Shown here piece by piece: positions 16,353-26,810 of a DNA stretch of 64,000 nt. The DNA is taken from NCBI GenBank assembly GCA_052387675.1, contig JBQTIY010000007.1, positions 248,001-312,000 of the forward strand. Reading direction: 5' to 3'. The notes beneath the pieces are model-generated. The model was not told where the DNA came from. It searched no databases and saw only the letters and a list, made by a program, of their open reading frames with translations. The position numbers and the translations under genes are program-made. Position 1 is the stretch's first letter. The number at the start of each line of letters is the position of its first letter. Source of the DNA: JBQTIY01 sp052387675 (lineage in GTDB: Bacteria; Planctomycetota; B15-G4).

Positions 16353-17345
16353 TCAGCGCGAGAGCGCGCGCGTGATGTGCGGCAGCGAAGCCTCGTAGCG
16401 ATAGCTCGTGCCGAAGTGGCCATCGTCGAACTCTTCGTGCAGCACGGTGACGCCGACAGCGCGCAGCGCCGCTGCGAGTTGGCGCGCGCCGTAGTGCAAC
16501 TGGTACTCGTCGCGCGTGCCGGCATCGAGGTAAACGAGACGGAAGTCGCGCAGGCCCGGGCCTTCGCGCGCAGCACGCTCCACCGGATCGCAAGCCAGCC
16601 AGCGCGCCCACGTCTGCGGCAGCAGCCGGCCGGTGCGCGGCTCGAAGGGCAGCGCCACGCCCAGCGGCTGCGCGGCGTCGGGCGAATACGCGGCCGCCAT
16701 GGCGAGCACATTCATGGCCAAGACGAGCGGCGTCGTCTTGCGCGGCGCCGCTTCGAAGACTTCGACAAAGGCGCGCGCATCGCGGCAGTGTTCGAGCTGC
16801 GCGAGCAGCTTGGGGAAGTCGGGCTTGTAGCAGAGCTCGAAGCCCGCATCACCCGCGTGGCTCGCCAGTGCGGAGAAGAGCTCGGGATGCGCGAGGGAGA
16901 GATGCAGCGCGCCGTAGCCGCCCGAAGACTTGCCCATGAGCCCGCGCCGCTCGCGCCGGCCACCGGCACCGAACTCGGCCTCGACGCGCGGCAGGAGTTC
17001 CTGAAGCAGGTGGTCCTCGTAGCGACCCGTGGCTGGGCTGTTGCGGTACTGACTGCCTCCCAGCCGCGTGAAGGCGTCGGGGAAGGCGAAGACTGCCGGC
17101 GCGACGCGCCCGGCCGCCAACAGCCGCTCGTAGCGCTCCGGGAAGGACGGTTCCCAGGGCGTGCCCCGCAGTTGTCCGGCGCCCACCCCGGTGAAACCGG
17201 CCAGCACGAAGATGAGCGGCAGCCCGCGCGGATCGCGGTCCGGCGGCAGGTACACGGGCAGTTCACGGCGCGTCGGATCGCCCAGCGGATTGCCGGCCAG
17301 CACCGCACTGTCCACCACGAGCGTCTGCACGCGGCCTTCGATCAC
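16353..17345 (-). CDS. Putative esterase, alpha/beta hydrolase (Esterase D/enterochelin-esterase-like)
   Basis: A 330-aa soluble alpha/beta hydrolase of the PF00756 type. VYLPPDRDPRGLPLIFVLAG gives the first strands, and the nucleophile elbow is GKSSGGYG with Ser140. The acid is probably in LVYLDAGTRDEYQLH, and the catalytic His in DDGHFGTSY near the C-terminus. No signal peptide is seen. Related enzymes cleave S-formylglutathione, siderophore esters or polysaccharide acetyl groups; nothing nearby decides among these. Its start is separated from the divergent cold-shock gene by 110 bases. Confidence 0.85.
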   Translation of the reverse strand: MIEGRVQTLVVDSAVLAGNPLGDPTRRELPVYLPPDRDPRGLPLIFVLAGFTGVGAGQLRGTPWEPSFPERYERLLAAGRVAPAVFAFPDAFTRLGGSQYRNSPATGRYEDHLLQELLPRVEAEFGAGGRRERRGLMGKSSGGYGALHLSLAHPELFSALASHAGDAGFELCYKPDFPKLLAQLEHCRDARAFVEVFEAAPRKTTPLVLAMNVLAMAAAYSPDAAQPLGVALPFEPRTGRLLPQTWARWLACDPVERAAREGPGLRDFRLVYLDAGTRDEYQLHYGARQLAAALRAVGVTVLHEEFDDGHFGTSYRYEASLPHITRALSR

Positions 17346-17363
17346 GGCGCAGAGCCTACCCTC

Positions 17364-17392
17364 TTACCTTGTCAGGGATCCCCGGATATCCT
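17364..17392 (+). promoter_or_regulatory. Candidate promoter of the cold-shock gene
   Basis: TTACCT and TATCCT are separated by 17 bases, placing transcription start just before the leader hairpin. The match to the sigma-70 consensus is modest (3/6 and 4/6). Confidence 0.25.
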
Positions 17393-17401
17393 GCCGCCGC
17401 C

Positions 17402-17431
17402 GACCGCCAACGTCTGGCGGTCACTTTTTTT
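17402..17431 (+). terminator. Intrinsic terminator/attenuator in the cold-shock gene leader
   Basis: A perfect 8-bp stem (GACCGCCA/TGGCGGTC, ACGTC loop) is followed two bases later by seven T residues on the plus strand, the textbook form of a Rho-independent terminator. It lies 24 bases before the csp start codon. No plus-strand gene lies upstream that needs termination, because the preceding esterase is on the minus strand. The likely role is therefore transcription attenuation of csp. Confidence 0.7.
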
Positions 17432-17455
17432 CATCAGGTTGTTCAGGAGTTGTCC

Positions 17456-17668
17456 ATGCCAGTCGGACGTGTCAAGTGGTTCAGTGATGAGAAGGGTTAC
17501 GGTTTCATCGAAGTTGAGGGTCGCGAGAAGGACGTGTTCGTCCATTACAGCGACATCAAGGGCGATGGCTTCCGCACCCTCGATGAAGGTGCCAAGGTCG
17601 AGTTCAACATCGAGCCCGGCAAGAACGGCGACCGCGCCAAGGACGTGATGAAGGTGGAGGCCGCCTGA
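17456..17668 (+). CDS. Cold-shock domain protein (CspA family)
   Basis: A 70-aa single-domain RNA chaperone that binds single-stranded RNA or DNA. RNP1 is KGYGFI at residues 13-18 and RNP2 is VFVHY at 27-31; the start VGRVKWFSDEKG is diagnostic. ATG 17456 follows CAGGAG by 8 bases, so it is preferred over upstream in-frame codons that would run through the leader hairpin. The gene stands alone between a strong leader hairpin and a strong 3' hairpin, so it is probably monocistronic. CspA-type proteins can melt terminator hairpins, which would allow autoregulation here. Confidence 0.96.
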   Translation: MPVGRVKWFSDEKGYGFIEVEGREKDVFVHYSDIKGDGFRTLDEGAKVEFNIEPGKNGDRAKDVMKVEAA

Positions 17669-17686
17669 CCACCGATTGCGCAGCGG

Positions 17687-17712
17687 GCCCCGGCGTCGCA
17701 AGACGCCGGGGC
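17687..17712 (+). terminator. GNRA-capped hairpin after the cold-shock gene
   Basis: A perfect 11-bp stem (GCCCCGGCGTC/GACGCCGGGGC) closed by a GCAA tetraloop begins 18 bases after the csp stop. Only a short T-rich stretch (TGTTT) follows, so it may act as a terminator or as a 3' stability element. Confidence 0.6.
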
Positions 17713-17784
17713 TCGCAGTGTTTCTGGGGTGCCCGCGGTACCGTGTCGGGCGCCTCAATCCCCCACCCCGCGTAGGAGCCCTCC

Positions 17785-18210
17785 ATGCCCATCGAGAATC
17801 TCGATCCGCCGGCCGCGCACAAGGCCATGAGTCAGGATGCCCGCCACGTCTTCCTCGACGTGCGCACGGTTCAGGAGTTTGAAGCCGGTCATCCGCGCGG
17901 CGCGCTCAACGTGCCCTGGTCAGAACTCGATCCGGCCACCGGCCAGATGAGCAAGAACCCGCACTTTCTGAGCACGGTGGCCAAGCACGTCGGCAAAGAC
18001 CGCACCGTCTATGTGTCCTGCCAGGCCGGCGTGCGCTCGCTGAACGCCTGCAACGCCCTCGAGCCCGCCGGCTACGCCAAGCTGGTCAACGTGACCTCGG
18101 GCTACGGCGGCCGCCGCGACCCGAGCGGCGGCATCGTGATTCCCGGCTGGCGCGACGCCGGCCTGCCCATCGAGCAAGGCCCGTCGGACTACCCCAAGCT
18201 CAAGGCCTGA
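17785..18210 (+). CDS. Rhodanese-like domain protein
   Basis: A single-domain sulfurtransferase-like protein of 141 aa, probably cytoplasmic. The active-site loop is VSCQAGVRS with the persulfide-carrying Cys, and GHPRGALNVPW and LVNVTSGYGG are the usual family landmarks. AGGAG lies 6 bases before the ATG. It is convergent with the DUF5989 gene, with only 4 bases between the stops. The physiological sulfur donor or acceptor is not evident from context. Confidence 0.9.
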   Translation: MPIENLDPPAAHKAMSQDARHVFLDVRTVQEFEAGHPRGALNVPWSELDPATGQMSKNPHFLSTVAKHVGKDRTVYVSCQAGVRSLNACNALEPAGYAKLVNVTSGYGGRRDPSGGIVIPGWRDAGLPIEQGPSDYPKLKA

Positions 18211-18214
18211 CCGC

Positions 18215-18388
18215 CTAGAAGTTGTCGTAGATGAAGGGCGAATCCGCATCGCCCTCGGAGAACATCACCAGCCACACGACCAGGCCCGCCGCGAGGATCA
18301 AGGGCGCCAGCCACCAGATCCAGTTCTCCTTGAGAAAGGCGAAGAAGCCGCCTTGCTGGTCGTCGCCGGTCTGAGGTGCTTCGTTCAT
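18215..18388 (-). CDS. Small DUF5989-like membrane protein (57 aa)
   Basis: A short gene translated from the ATG at 18388: an acidic/Gln-rich N-terminus, then FLKENWIWWLAP, one membrane helix (about residues 23-44) and the ending DSPFIYDNF. This architecture and the SPFIY-x-x-F ending match the DUF5989 family, small proteins that often sit beside SGNH hydrolases and carbamoyltransferases. CAGGAGA lies 10 bases upstream of the start. It follows the SGNH gene by 21 bases on the same strand, so the two form a unit. Function unknown; it may be an anchor or partner for the SGNH protein. Confidence 0.75.
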   Translation of the reverse strand: MNEAPQTGDDQQGGFFAFLKENWIWWLAPLILAAGLVVWLVMFSEGDADSPFIYDNF

Positions 18389-18409
18389 GGCCTGATCATC
18401 TCCTGAAAC

Positions 18410-19435
18410 TCAGCGCGGCGGAAGGACGCCGGCGCGCGCCAGGGCCGCTTCCAGCTCTCGCGCTGCGATTTCATGGCCCAGCGGCGAAGGATGCGATTTG
18501 TCGGATTCGAGCAGCGCCGCCTCACCGGCCGCGGCGAAGGGCAAGAGCAGGTCCACCAAGATCATTCCTTCGGCGGCAGCCGTGGCCCGCAGCAGCTCCT
18601 GGGCCTCCGGCAGGGGCTGGGGCGCCTTCATTTGCGGCAGCGTGGGATAGACGATGAGCGCCACGGGCACTCCGCGCGCCTTGCACTCGCGCGCCAGCTC
18701 GGCGAGGCAGGCCATGGCCTCGTCCCAGTACTGCTTGGAGATCAGCGAGCCGGTGGGCCGGGTCTCGATGATGCCCCGGTGTCGCTCCACCTTCTCGCGC
18801 ACCGACTTGGCTTCCGGGTCTTCGCCCAGGAGCTTCCACTTCTGGACGACGTGCCAGCGCATCCAGTGGTACAGCGGAAAACGCAGCATCCAGGCGCGCC
18901 CGGGAAACTCGCGTGGCGCGGTCGTCACGTGTGGAATGGCGTCGTTCATCACGAAGCCCACGGTGACGAGGTCGGGCTCGAGCGCCCAGCCGTAGTACTT
19001 GAGCCAGAGCCGTTCTTGGCAGGAGTTGTAGCCCGAGACGCCGGCGTTCCAGACCTCGACTTTGCGCGTGGGCAAGCGCGCCGTGAGCGAGCGCTCGAGC
19101 ACCTGTGCTGTGACGTGCTCGTGCGGCACTTCGACGCCGAAGGTGAAGGAGTCGCCCAGGCAAACGAGGCGGTAGGTGCCCGCCGGCTTGGGCAGCGTGA
19201 GCTCGCGAGGGTCGCGCAGGCCGTAGGCATTGATGTCGAGCGGAAAGCCGTGCGCAGCCGACAGGTGCTGGTCGGGCAGCCAGCGAAAGAGCAGGTCCTT
19301 GGGCGGCGTGATGTTGTCGAAGACCAGCCGGCCGCCGAAGTCCTCACTGACCAGCGCATTGCCCACGGCCAGGAGCGCCAGGAGCAGGAGCAGGCCGAAA
19401 CCCACGGCGAGGAGACGGCGGCGCGCACGCGACAT
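18410..19435 (-). CDS. SGNH/GDSL hydrolase family protein, membrane-anchored
   Basis: A 341-aa extracytoplasmic SGNH hydrolase or acyltransferase. One N-terminal membrane helix lies at 8-26. Block I is CLGDSFTFG with Ser96; NAGVSGYN is the Gly block; MNDAIPH corresponds to block III with Asn; DKSHPSPLGHEIAA near 313 supplies the Asp/His pair. Its partner is the small DUF5989-like gene 21 bases downstream. In other planctomycete-like genomes such pairs accompany carbamoyltransferases, but none is seen here. The substrate is unknown. Confidence 0.82.
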   Translation of the reverse strand: MSRARRRLLAVGFGLLLLLALLAVGNALVSEDFGGRLVFDNITPPKDLLFRWLPDQHLSAAHGFPLDINAYGLRDPRELTLPKPAGTYRLVCLGDSFTFGVEVPHEHVTAQVLERSLTARLPTRKVEVWNAGVSGYNSCQERLWLKYYGWALEPDLVTVGFVMNDAIPHVTTAPREFPGRAWMLRFPLYHWMRWHVVQKWKLLGEDPEAKSVREKVERHRGIIETRPTGSLISKQYWDEAMACLAELARECKARGVPVALIVYPTLPQMKAPQPLPEAQELLRATAAAEGMILVDLLLPFAAAGEAALLESDKSHPSPLGHEIAARELEAALARAGVLPPR

Positions 19436-19450
19436 GGGGCGGAAGATACC

Positions 19451-21658
<2,208 letters not shown>

Positions 21659-21752
21659 GATTGCTCCGAACGGAAGTGAATCGGCGATCATAGCAAGCTA
21701 CGCGATGCCGCCTCGGCCATGCCGACCCGCTCCGCGCTGCAGTGCGCGGCCG

Positions 21753-22925
21753 CTAGATCCGAGCAGAGGCTCTCGCCGCGCGCTGAAAGGCCAGCGCCAG
21801 TCCCGCGCCAACCAGCGCGCAGACCGCGAGCACACCGAAGGCGACCGCGCTGCCCTGCTTCTCGGCTACGGCTACGACGAGTGGCGGCGCGGCAGCGCCC
21901 ACCACGAGCGCCAGCAGAAACTTCACCGCGTACGCCGAGCTGCGGCGCGCGGACGTGGTGTAGGCGGCCAGCAGCCGATTCTCCATCGGCTGCAGTCCGT
22001 AGTTGAGGAAGGCGAAGAGCCCGAAGAGAGCGAGTCCCGGGGCCGCGTTCACGGCGCGCAACGCCAAGGCCGTCGCCAGGAAGAGCAGCGGCTGCACGAG
22101 GATGAGGAGCACGTAGCGCGTTCGCTGGCGCGCCCCGCGGGCCAAGAGTCCGCCGACCCACTGCCCCACGCCGCCCAGCGCCAAAATCGTGGTCTCCGCT
22201 CCTGTGACGCTGAAGCCACTGCCCGCTGCTGCGCCACGGGCCTGCACCGCCTGCGGAAAGAGCACGCTGAAGCCATCGAGCAGAAAACCGTTGACCGACA
22301 TGACTCCCAGGAAGAGCAGCAGATCGCGGCGGCGCAGCACACCGTCGGCCACCACGGCCGGCGGCGGCGTGGCGCCCGGCAGCAGGCGCGCGCGCGAGAG
22401 CGCCCACCCCACAAGCCCCGTGATGGCCGCGGCCGCGCCGAGCACGAAGAAGGCACCGCGCCAGCCCACCCCGAGGAGCAGCGGCACCAGTGCGATACCG
22501 AGGCTGCCCGCCACGCCGTGCAGGCCGAGCGCCGGCCCCAGCCCTTCGCGGCTGGCGGTGTGCGAGATGAGCGCCATGCCGGGTGGGTGATAGAGCCCGG
22601 CCGCGACGCCGAGCACCGCATGCGCCGCGAGAAAACTCCCGTAGCTCTGCGAGAGCGCGCAGAGGCAGGCGCCCGCCGCGAGCAGCCAAAAGAAGGCCAG
22701 CAGGACCGGCGTCGTGCCGTAGCGATCCGCCAACAAGCCGGCCGGCAACGAGGCCAGCCCCATGGCGAGGCCGAAGACCGTTAGCGCCCAAGCCATGTCC
22801 ACCAGGCCGACACCGAAATCCGCGGCAGCGAGCGCCAGCGCCACCGGCAGGACGAGCTTGCTGCCGTGACACAGGAAGTGGCCCGTCGAGGCAAAGCCCA
22901 GGGCGAAGCGAGCCGGAGTGCTCAT
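21753..22925 (-). CDS. Major facilitator superfamily transporter
   Basis: A 390-aa protein with about twelve hydrophobic segments. The loop LLADRYGTTP is the motif-A type between helices 2 and 3, and AGLYHPPGMALISH resembles the fosmidomycin-resistance/Fsr-like branch. ATG at 22925 gives a start right before the first helix; the longer in-frame version adds 27 residues without membrane character. It is divergent from the phosphoethanolamine transferase gene across 136 bases that must hold both promoters. The substrate is unknown; an efflux role is plausible. Confidence 0.85.
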   Translation of the reverse strand: MSTPARFALGFASTGHFLCHGSKLVLPVALALAAADFGVGLVDMAWALTVFGLAMGLASLPAGLLADRYGTTPVLLAFFWLLAAGACLCALSQSYGSFLAAHAVLGVAAGLYHPPGMALISHTASREGLGPALGLHGVAGSLGIALVPLLLGVGWRGAFFVLGAAAAITGLVGWALSRARLLPGATPPPAVVADGVLRRRDLLLFLGVMSVNGFLLDGFSVLFPQAVQARGAAAGSGFSVTGAETTILALGGVGQWVGGLLARGARQRTRYVLLILVQPLLFLATALALRAVNAAPGLALFGLFAFLNYGLQPMENRLLAAYTTSARRSSAYAVKFLLALVVGAAAPPLVVAVAEKQGSAVAFGVLAVCALVGAGLALAFQRAARASARI

Positions 22926-23061
22926 CGACACCGACTGAGCGTACCCGCTCGCCAGTCGCGACGAGCGCCCGATGCGCTCGCCGAGTCCCAGGCCAATGAG
23001 TTGCACGAGATGACAAAAGCTTCACCCCGCGCTGAGTCAACGGCCCCGCATCCTTCCAGTG

Positions 23062-24696
23062 ATGCAGGCCATGACTTCAAAAGCCCCGCTCCCCGGGCGA
23101 ACAGGAGTGCGCAGCACGTGGGCAGCCTTTGCAGTCGCTGGCTACCTGACGAGCGTCGGCAATCTGGCGCTGTGGCGCGCCGTGCACTCCGGGCCGGCAG
23201 CGCTTTCATGGCCGTCGATCGTGGCGCTCTTCCTCTCACTGCTGACGCTCTACACCGTGCTGCTGCAGTTCGTGGCTCTGCCCTGGCTCTTCAAACCCAT
23301 CGCCGCTCTGCTGCTGCTCTTCTCCGGCCTGACCACCTTCGCCATGCTCGAGTACGGCATCCTGATCGATGCAGAGATGTTCGCCAACGTTTTCCGAACA
23401 GACTCCGCCGAGGCCGGTGAATTCCTGACGGCGAAGAGCTTGCTCAGCGTACTCATCCTCGGCGGAGTGCCGGCCACACTGCTGACCTGCACACGACTTC
23501 GCCATGGCCGACCCTGGCCCGAGTTCGCCCTGCGCTCGGCACTCGCCGTCGGCCTGCTCGGGGCCTCGGTGGCGACTGTCTGGCCTAACTACAAGGAGCT
23601 CTCGATCACGGTGCGTGAGCACCCATCGCTCAAGCTCCTGGTCAATCCCATCAATCCGCTGACTGGCCTCTTTGTGCACTTGGGCGAGAGCCAGCCCGGA
23701 CAGTCATCGCCCTTCGTGCAGATCGCTACGGATGCCACGCGGCCGCCAGGCAGCACCAACCAGCCCCGGCTCATCCTGGTCCTGGTGGTAGGAGAGACTG
23801 CCACCGCCAGCCACTTCTCGCTCAACGGCTATGCACGGCCAACCAACCCAGAGCTTGAGCAACGCGACATCCTGAACTTCCCGGACGTCACCGCCTGCGG
23901 CACATCGACGGCCGTCAGCGTGCCGTGCCTCTTCTCCGCGCTCCCGCGTGCCGACTTCTCCCGCCAACAAGCAGCCCACTCGGAAAATCTGCTCGATGTG
24001 CTGCAACGCGTGGGAGTCAACGTGCTCTGGAGGGATAACAACTCAGGCAGCCAGGGAGTGGCTGACCGAGTCCCCTTCGAACGCATCGCTGGCCCGGAGT
24101 CCTTTCGCAACGAAGCCGAGTTCTACGACGAAGCTCTGCTCGAGGGTCTGCAGGAGCACTTCGACAGCCAGGCCGGAGACCTCCTCATCGTGCTGCATCA
24201 GAAGGGCAGTCACGGCCCGGCCTACTCCCGCCGTTCGCCTCCGGCATTCAAACGGTTTCTGCCGGAGTGCGCTGCGCTCGACGTTCAAGAATGCCCACAA
24301 GACGAACTCGTGAATGCCTACGACAACACCATTCTCTACACCGACCACGTGCTTGCTCGGCTCATTGATCTGCTCGCGGCCAATAGCCTTGACGCGCGAG
24401 TCGCCATGCTCTACGTCTCCGACCACGGCGAGTCCCTGGGCGAAAAGGGAATCTATCTGCACGGCTTTCCGTACTGGCTGGCACCGGAACAACAGCGACA
24501 AGTGCCGATGGTCTTCTGGGCCTCGCCCGAACTCTATGCGTCGCTCGCTGCCTCGCGCGACGAGTTGCGCTCGCTAGCACTGCGAGCCTTCAGCCACGAC
24601 AACATCTTCCACACACTCTTGGGGATCTTCGGCGTGCAATCTGCCAGCTATGACCCCGAGCTCGACATCTTTGCCGGATCGGCCGGCAAGCACTAG
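23062..24696 (+). CDS. Phosphoethanolamine transferase (EptA/sulfatase superfamily)
   Basis: Inner-membrane enzyme that moves phosphoethanolamine from phosphatidylethanolamine to lipid A or another surface glycan. Five membrane helices fill residues 1-180. The periplasmic alkaline-phosphatase-fold domain starts LVVGETATASHFSLNGYARP; the catalytic Thr is in CGTSTAVSVPCLFS; DHGESLGEKGIYLHG supplies zinc ligands; KGSHGPAY matches the family. The start is ambiguous among GTG 23059, ATG 23062 and ATG 23071. By eye its coding sequence is less extreme in G/C than its neighbours, which may mark acquisition. A repeat copy begins 22 bases after its stop. Confidence 0.9.
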   Translation: MQAMTSKAPLPGRTGVRSTWAAFAVAGYLTSVGNLALWRAVHSGPAALSWPSIVALFLSLLTLYTVLLQFVALPWLFKPIAALLLLFSGLTTFAMLEYGILIDAEMFANVFRTDSAEAGEFLTAKSLLSVLILGGVPATLLTCTRLRHGRPWPEFALRSALAVGLLGASVATVWPNYKELSITVREHPSLKLLVNPINPLTGLFVHLGESQPGQSSPFVQIATDATRPPGSTNQPRLILVLVVGETATASHFSLNGYARPTNPELEQRDILNFPDVTACGTSTAVSVPCLFSALPRADFSRQQAAHSENLLDVLQRVGVNVLWRDNNSGSQGVADRVPFERIAGPESFRNEAEFYDEALLEGLQEHFDSQAGDLLIVLHQKGSHGPAYSRRSPPAFKRFLPECAALDVQECPQDELVNAYDNTILYTDHVLARLIDLLAANSLDARVAMLYVSDHGESLGEKGIYLHGFPYWLAPEQQRQVPMVFWASPELYASLAASRDELRSLALRAFSHDNIFHTLLGIFGVQSASYDPELDIFAGSAGKH

Positions 24697-24718
24697 CCGC
24701 TGTATCGTTCGCGTGGAA

Positions 24719-24890
24719 GCTGAGTGCGCCCGCGGATGGGCGCTCAGTGCGCCCGTGCGGGGCGCTCAGTGCGCCCGCGACGGGGGCTCGGCGGTGCCGC
24801 TCAGACACCTCGCCGACTCGGCCGATGCGGCCGAGAGGTCGGCTCGGAACTCGCGGCACACCGACCCCCGCCGCGTCGCACACCGCTGCA
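24719..24890 (+). repeat. Dispersed intergenic repeat, copy A
   Basis: A 110-base core (24781-24890) is identical to copy C (reverse complement, 47433-47585 region) and nearly identical over 75 bases to copy B. It starts just after the phosphoethanolamine transferase stop. The first part holds three tandem units of a GCGCTCAGTGCGCCCG-type motif. The core has a hairpin: CTCGGCCG/CGGCCGAG with an ATG loop at 24817-24835, extended by GCCGA/TCGGC around a bulge. It fills most of the 248 bases between two convergent genes. Confidence 0.85.
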
Positions 24891-24944
24891 TGGGTTGAAA
24901 GACAGTTGGCGGCCGCAGAGCGGAGCCCCTAGCAGCAGTCGCGC

Positions 24945-26723
24945 TTAGCGAGCGCCGACGGAGAGCCGCTCCTCGAGCGCACGGAACTGCCGCCACATCT
25001 CGGCCGGCATGCGCTCCCCGAACTTCTCGAGGAACTCCTTCTGTCCGGCCAGCTCGGCCTGCCAGGCCTCGGGGTCCACGTCGAGCAGTTCGTCGAGCGC
25101 GGCCTTGGAGAGATCCAGGCCGGTGAGATCGAGCGAGCCGGGCGCGGGCACGTTGCCGATCGGCGTCTTGACCGCGTTCTTCTGCCCGGCGCAGCGATCG
25201 AGGATCCAGCGCAGCACGCGCATGTTGTCGCCGAAGCCCGGCCACAGGAACTTGCCGTCCTTGTCGGTGCGGAACCAGTTCACGTGGAAAATCTTGGGCG
25301 CCTTGGGCGACTTCTCGCCGACGCTCAGCCAGTGCCCGAAGTAGTCGGCCATGTTGTAGCCACAGAAGGGCAGCATGGCCATCGGGTCGCGGCGCACGAC
25401 GCCCACGGCGCCGGTGGCCGCCGCCGTGGTCTCGGACGCGACCATGGCGCCGACGTAGGTGCCGTGCTTCCAGTCGAAGGTTTCGAAGACCAGCGGCGCG
25501 GTGCGCGCGCGACGGCCGCCGAAGATGATGGCCGAGATCGGCACGCCCTGCGGGTCATCGAACTTGGGCGAGATGCTGGGGCACTGCGCGGCCGGCGAGG
25601 TGAAGCGGCTGTTGGGATGCGCCGCCTTCTCCTTGCTGGCCGGAGTCCAGGGCTGGCCCTTCCAGTCGGTGGCGGCGGCGGGCGGAGCCGAGAGACCTTC
25701 CCACCAGGGCTGGCCGTCGGCGGTGACCGCCGTGTTGGTGAAGATGCTGTTCTTGCGCAGCGAAGCCAGCGCATTGGGATTGGTCTTCTCGCTCGTGCCC
25801 GGCGCCACGCCGAAGAAGCCGCTCTCGGGATTGATGGCCCAGAGGCGCCCATCGGGTCCGTACCTCATCCAGCAAATGTCATCGCCGACGGTCCAGATCT
25901 TCCAGCCCTTCTGCGCGGCCGGCGGCACGAGCATGGCGAGGTTGGTCTTGCCGCAGGCACTGGGGAAGGCCGCGGCGATGTAGTGAGTTTCGCCCTGCGG
26001 ATTCTCGATGCCCAGGATGAGCATGTGCTCGGCGAGCCAGCCCTCGTCGCGGGCCTGCGCCGAGGCGATGCGCAGCGCATGGCACTTCTTGCCGAGGAGC
26101 GCGTTGCCGCCATAACCCGAACCGAAGGACCAAATCTCGCGCGTCTCGGGGAAGTGACAGATGTAGCGGCGGTCGGGATTGAGGTCGCCCGTGCTGTGCA
26201 GGCCCATCACGAAGTCCTTGCTGTCGCCGAGCTTCTCGAGCGCCTGCTTGCCCATGCGCGTCATGATGCGCATGTTGATCGTGACGTACGGGCTGTCGGT
26301 GATCTCGATGCCCACCTTGCTGTAGGGCGACTTGACCGGACCCATGCAGTAGGGCACCACGTACATGGTGCGCCCCTTCATGCAGCCGTCGAACAGCGCG
26401 CCGAGCTTGGCCTTGGCCTCCTGCGGCGCGAGCCAGTTGTTGTTCGGACCGGCCGCTTCCTTCTTCTGGCTGCAGATGAAGGTGAGGTGCTCCACACGCG
26501 CGACATCGTTCACGCTGCTGCGGTGGTAGTAGCAGCCGGGCCACTTGGCTTGGTCCAGTTTCTGCAGCACGCCCGCGGCGAGCATCTCGGCCACCAGCCG
26601 GTCGTACTCCGCCTGACTGCCGTCACACCAGTGCACGCGGTCGGGCTTGCAGCGGTCGACACACTGCTGGACATAGTCCTTGAGGGCCTGGTTGGTGGTG
26701 GGCGGAGACGCGGTGGTGGTCAT
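24945..26723 (-). CDS. pckG: Phosphoenolpyruvate carboxykinase (GTP)
   Basis: GTP-dependent PEPCK (oxaloacetate + GTP to PEP + CO2 + GDP), the entry step of gluconeogenesis. The 592-aa length is typical. Seen: VHWCDGSQAEYDRL near the N-terminus, FPSACGKTNLAML (kinase-1a P-loop with the reactive Cys), the Mn-binding region around CHFPETREIWSFGSGYGGNALLGKKC, and GRRARTAPLV. No Shine-Dalgarno precedes the ATG. A plausible promoter lies just upstream. The 3' end faces the repeat copy A. Confidence 0.97.
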   Translation of the reverse strand: MTTTASPPTTNQALKDYVQQCVDRCKPDRVHWCDGSQAEYDRLVAEMLAAGVLQKLDQAKWPGCYYHRSSVNDVARVEHLTFICSQKKEAAGPNNNWLAPQEAKAKLGALFDGCMKGRTMYVVPYCMGPVKSPYSKVGIEITDSPYVTINMRIMTRMGKQALEKLGDSKDFVMGLHSTGDLNPDRRYICHFPETREIWSFGSGYGGNALLGKKCHALRIASAQARDEGWLAEHMLILGIENPQGETHYIAAAFPSACGKTNLAMLVPPAAQKGWKIWTVGDDICWMRYGPDGRLWAINPESGFFGVAPGTSEKTNPNALASLRKNSIFTNTAVTADGQPWWEGLSAPPAAATDWKGQPWTPASKEKAAHPNSRFTSPAAQCPSISPKFDDPQGVPISAIIFGGRRARTAPLVFETFDWKHGTYVGAMVASETTAAATGAVGVVRRDPMAMLPFCGYNMADYFGHWLSVGEKSPKAPKIFHVNWFRTDKDGKFLWPGFGDNMRVLRWILDRCAGQKNAVKTPIGNVPAPGSLDLTGLDLSKAALDELLDVDPEAWQAELAGQKEFLEKFGERMPAEMWRQFRALEERLSVGAR

Positions 26724-26764
26724 GAGGAGAGCCCGAAGCGGCGAGTGTTGGCGAAAGGCGGCCC

Positions 26765-26794
26765 ATTTTAGCGACGAAAGCGCGGGGCCCGCAA
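26765..26794 (-). promoter_or_regulatory. Candidate promoter of pckG
   Basis: On the minus strand TTGCGG and TAAAAT (5/6 match to the -10 consensus) are 18 bases apart. A 6-bp GGCCCG/CGGGCC hairpin at 26786-26800 overlaps the -35 region. Confidence 0.3.
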
Positions 26795-26810
26795 CGGGCC
26801 GCGTCCGGCT

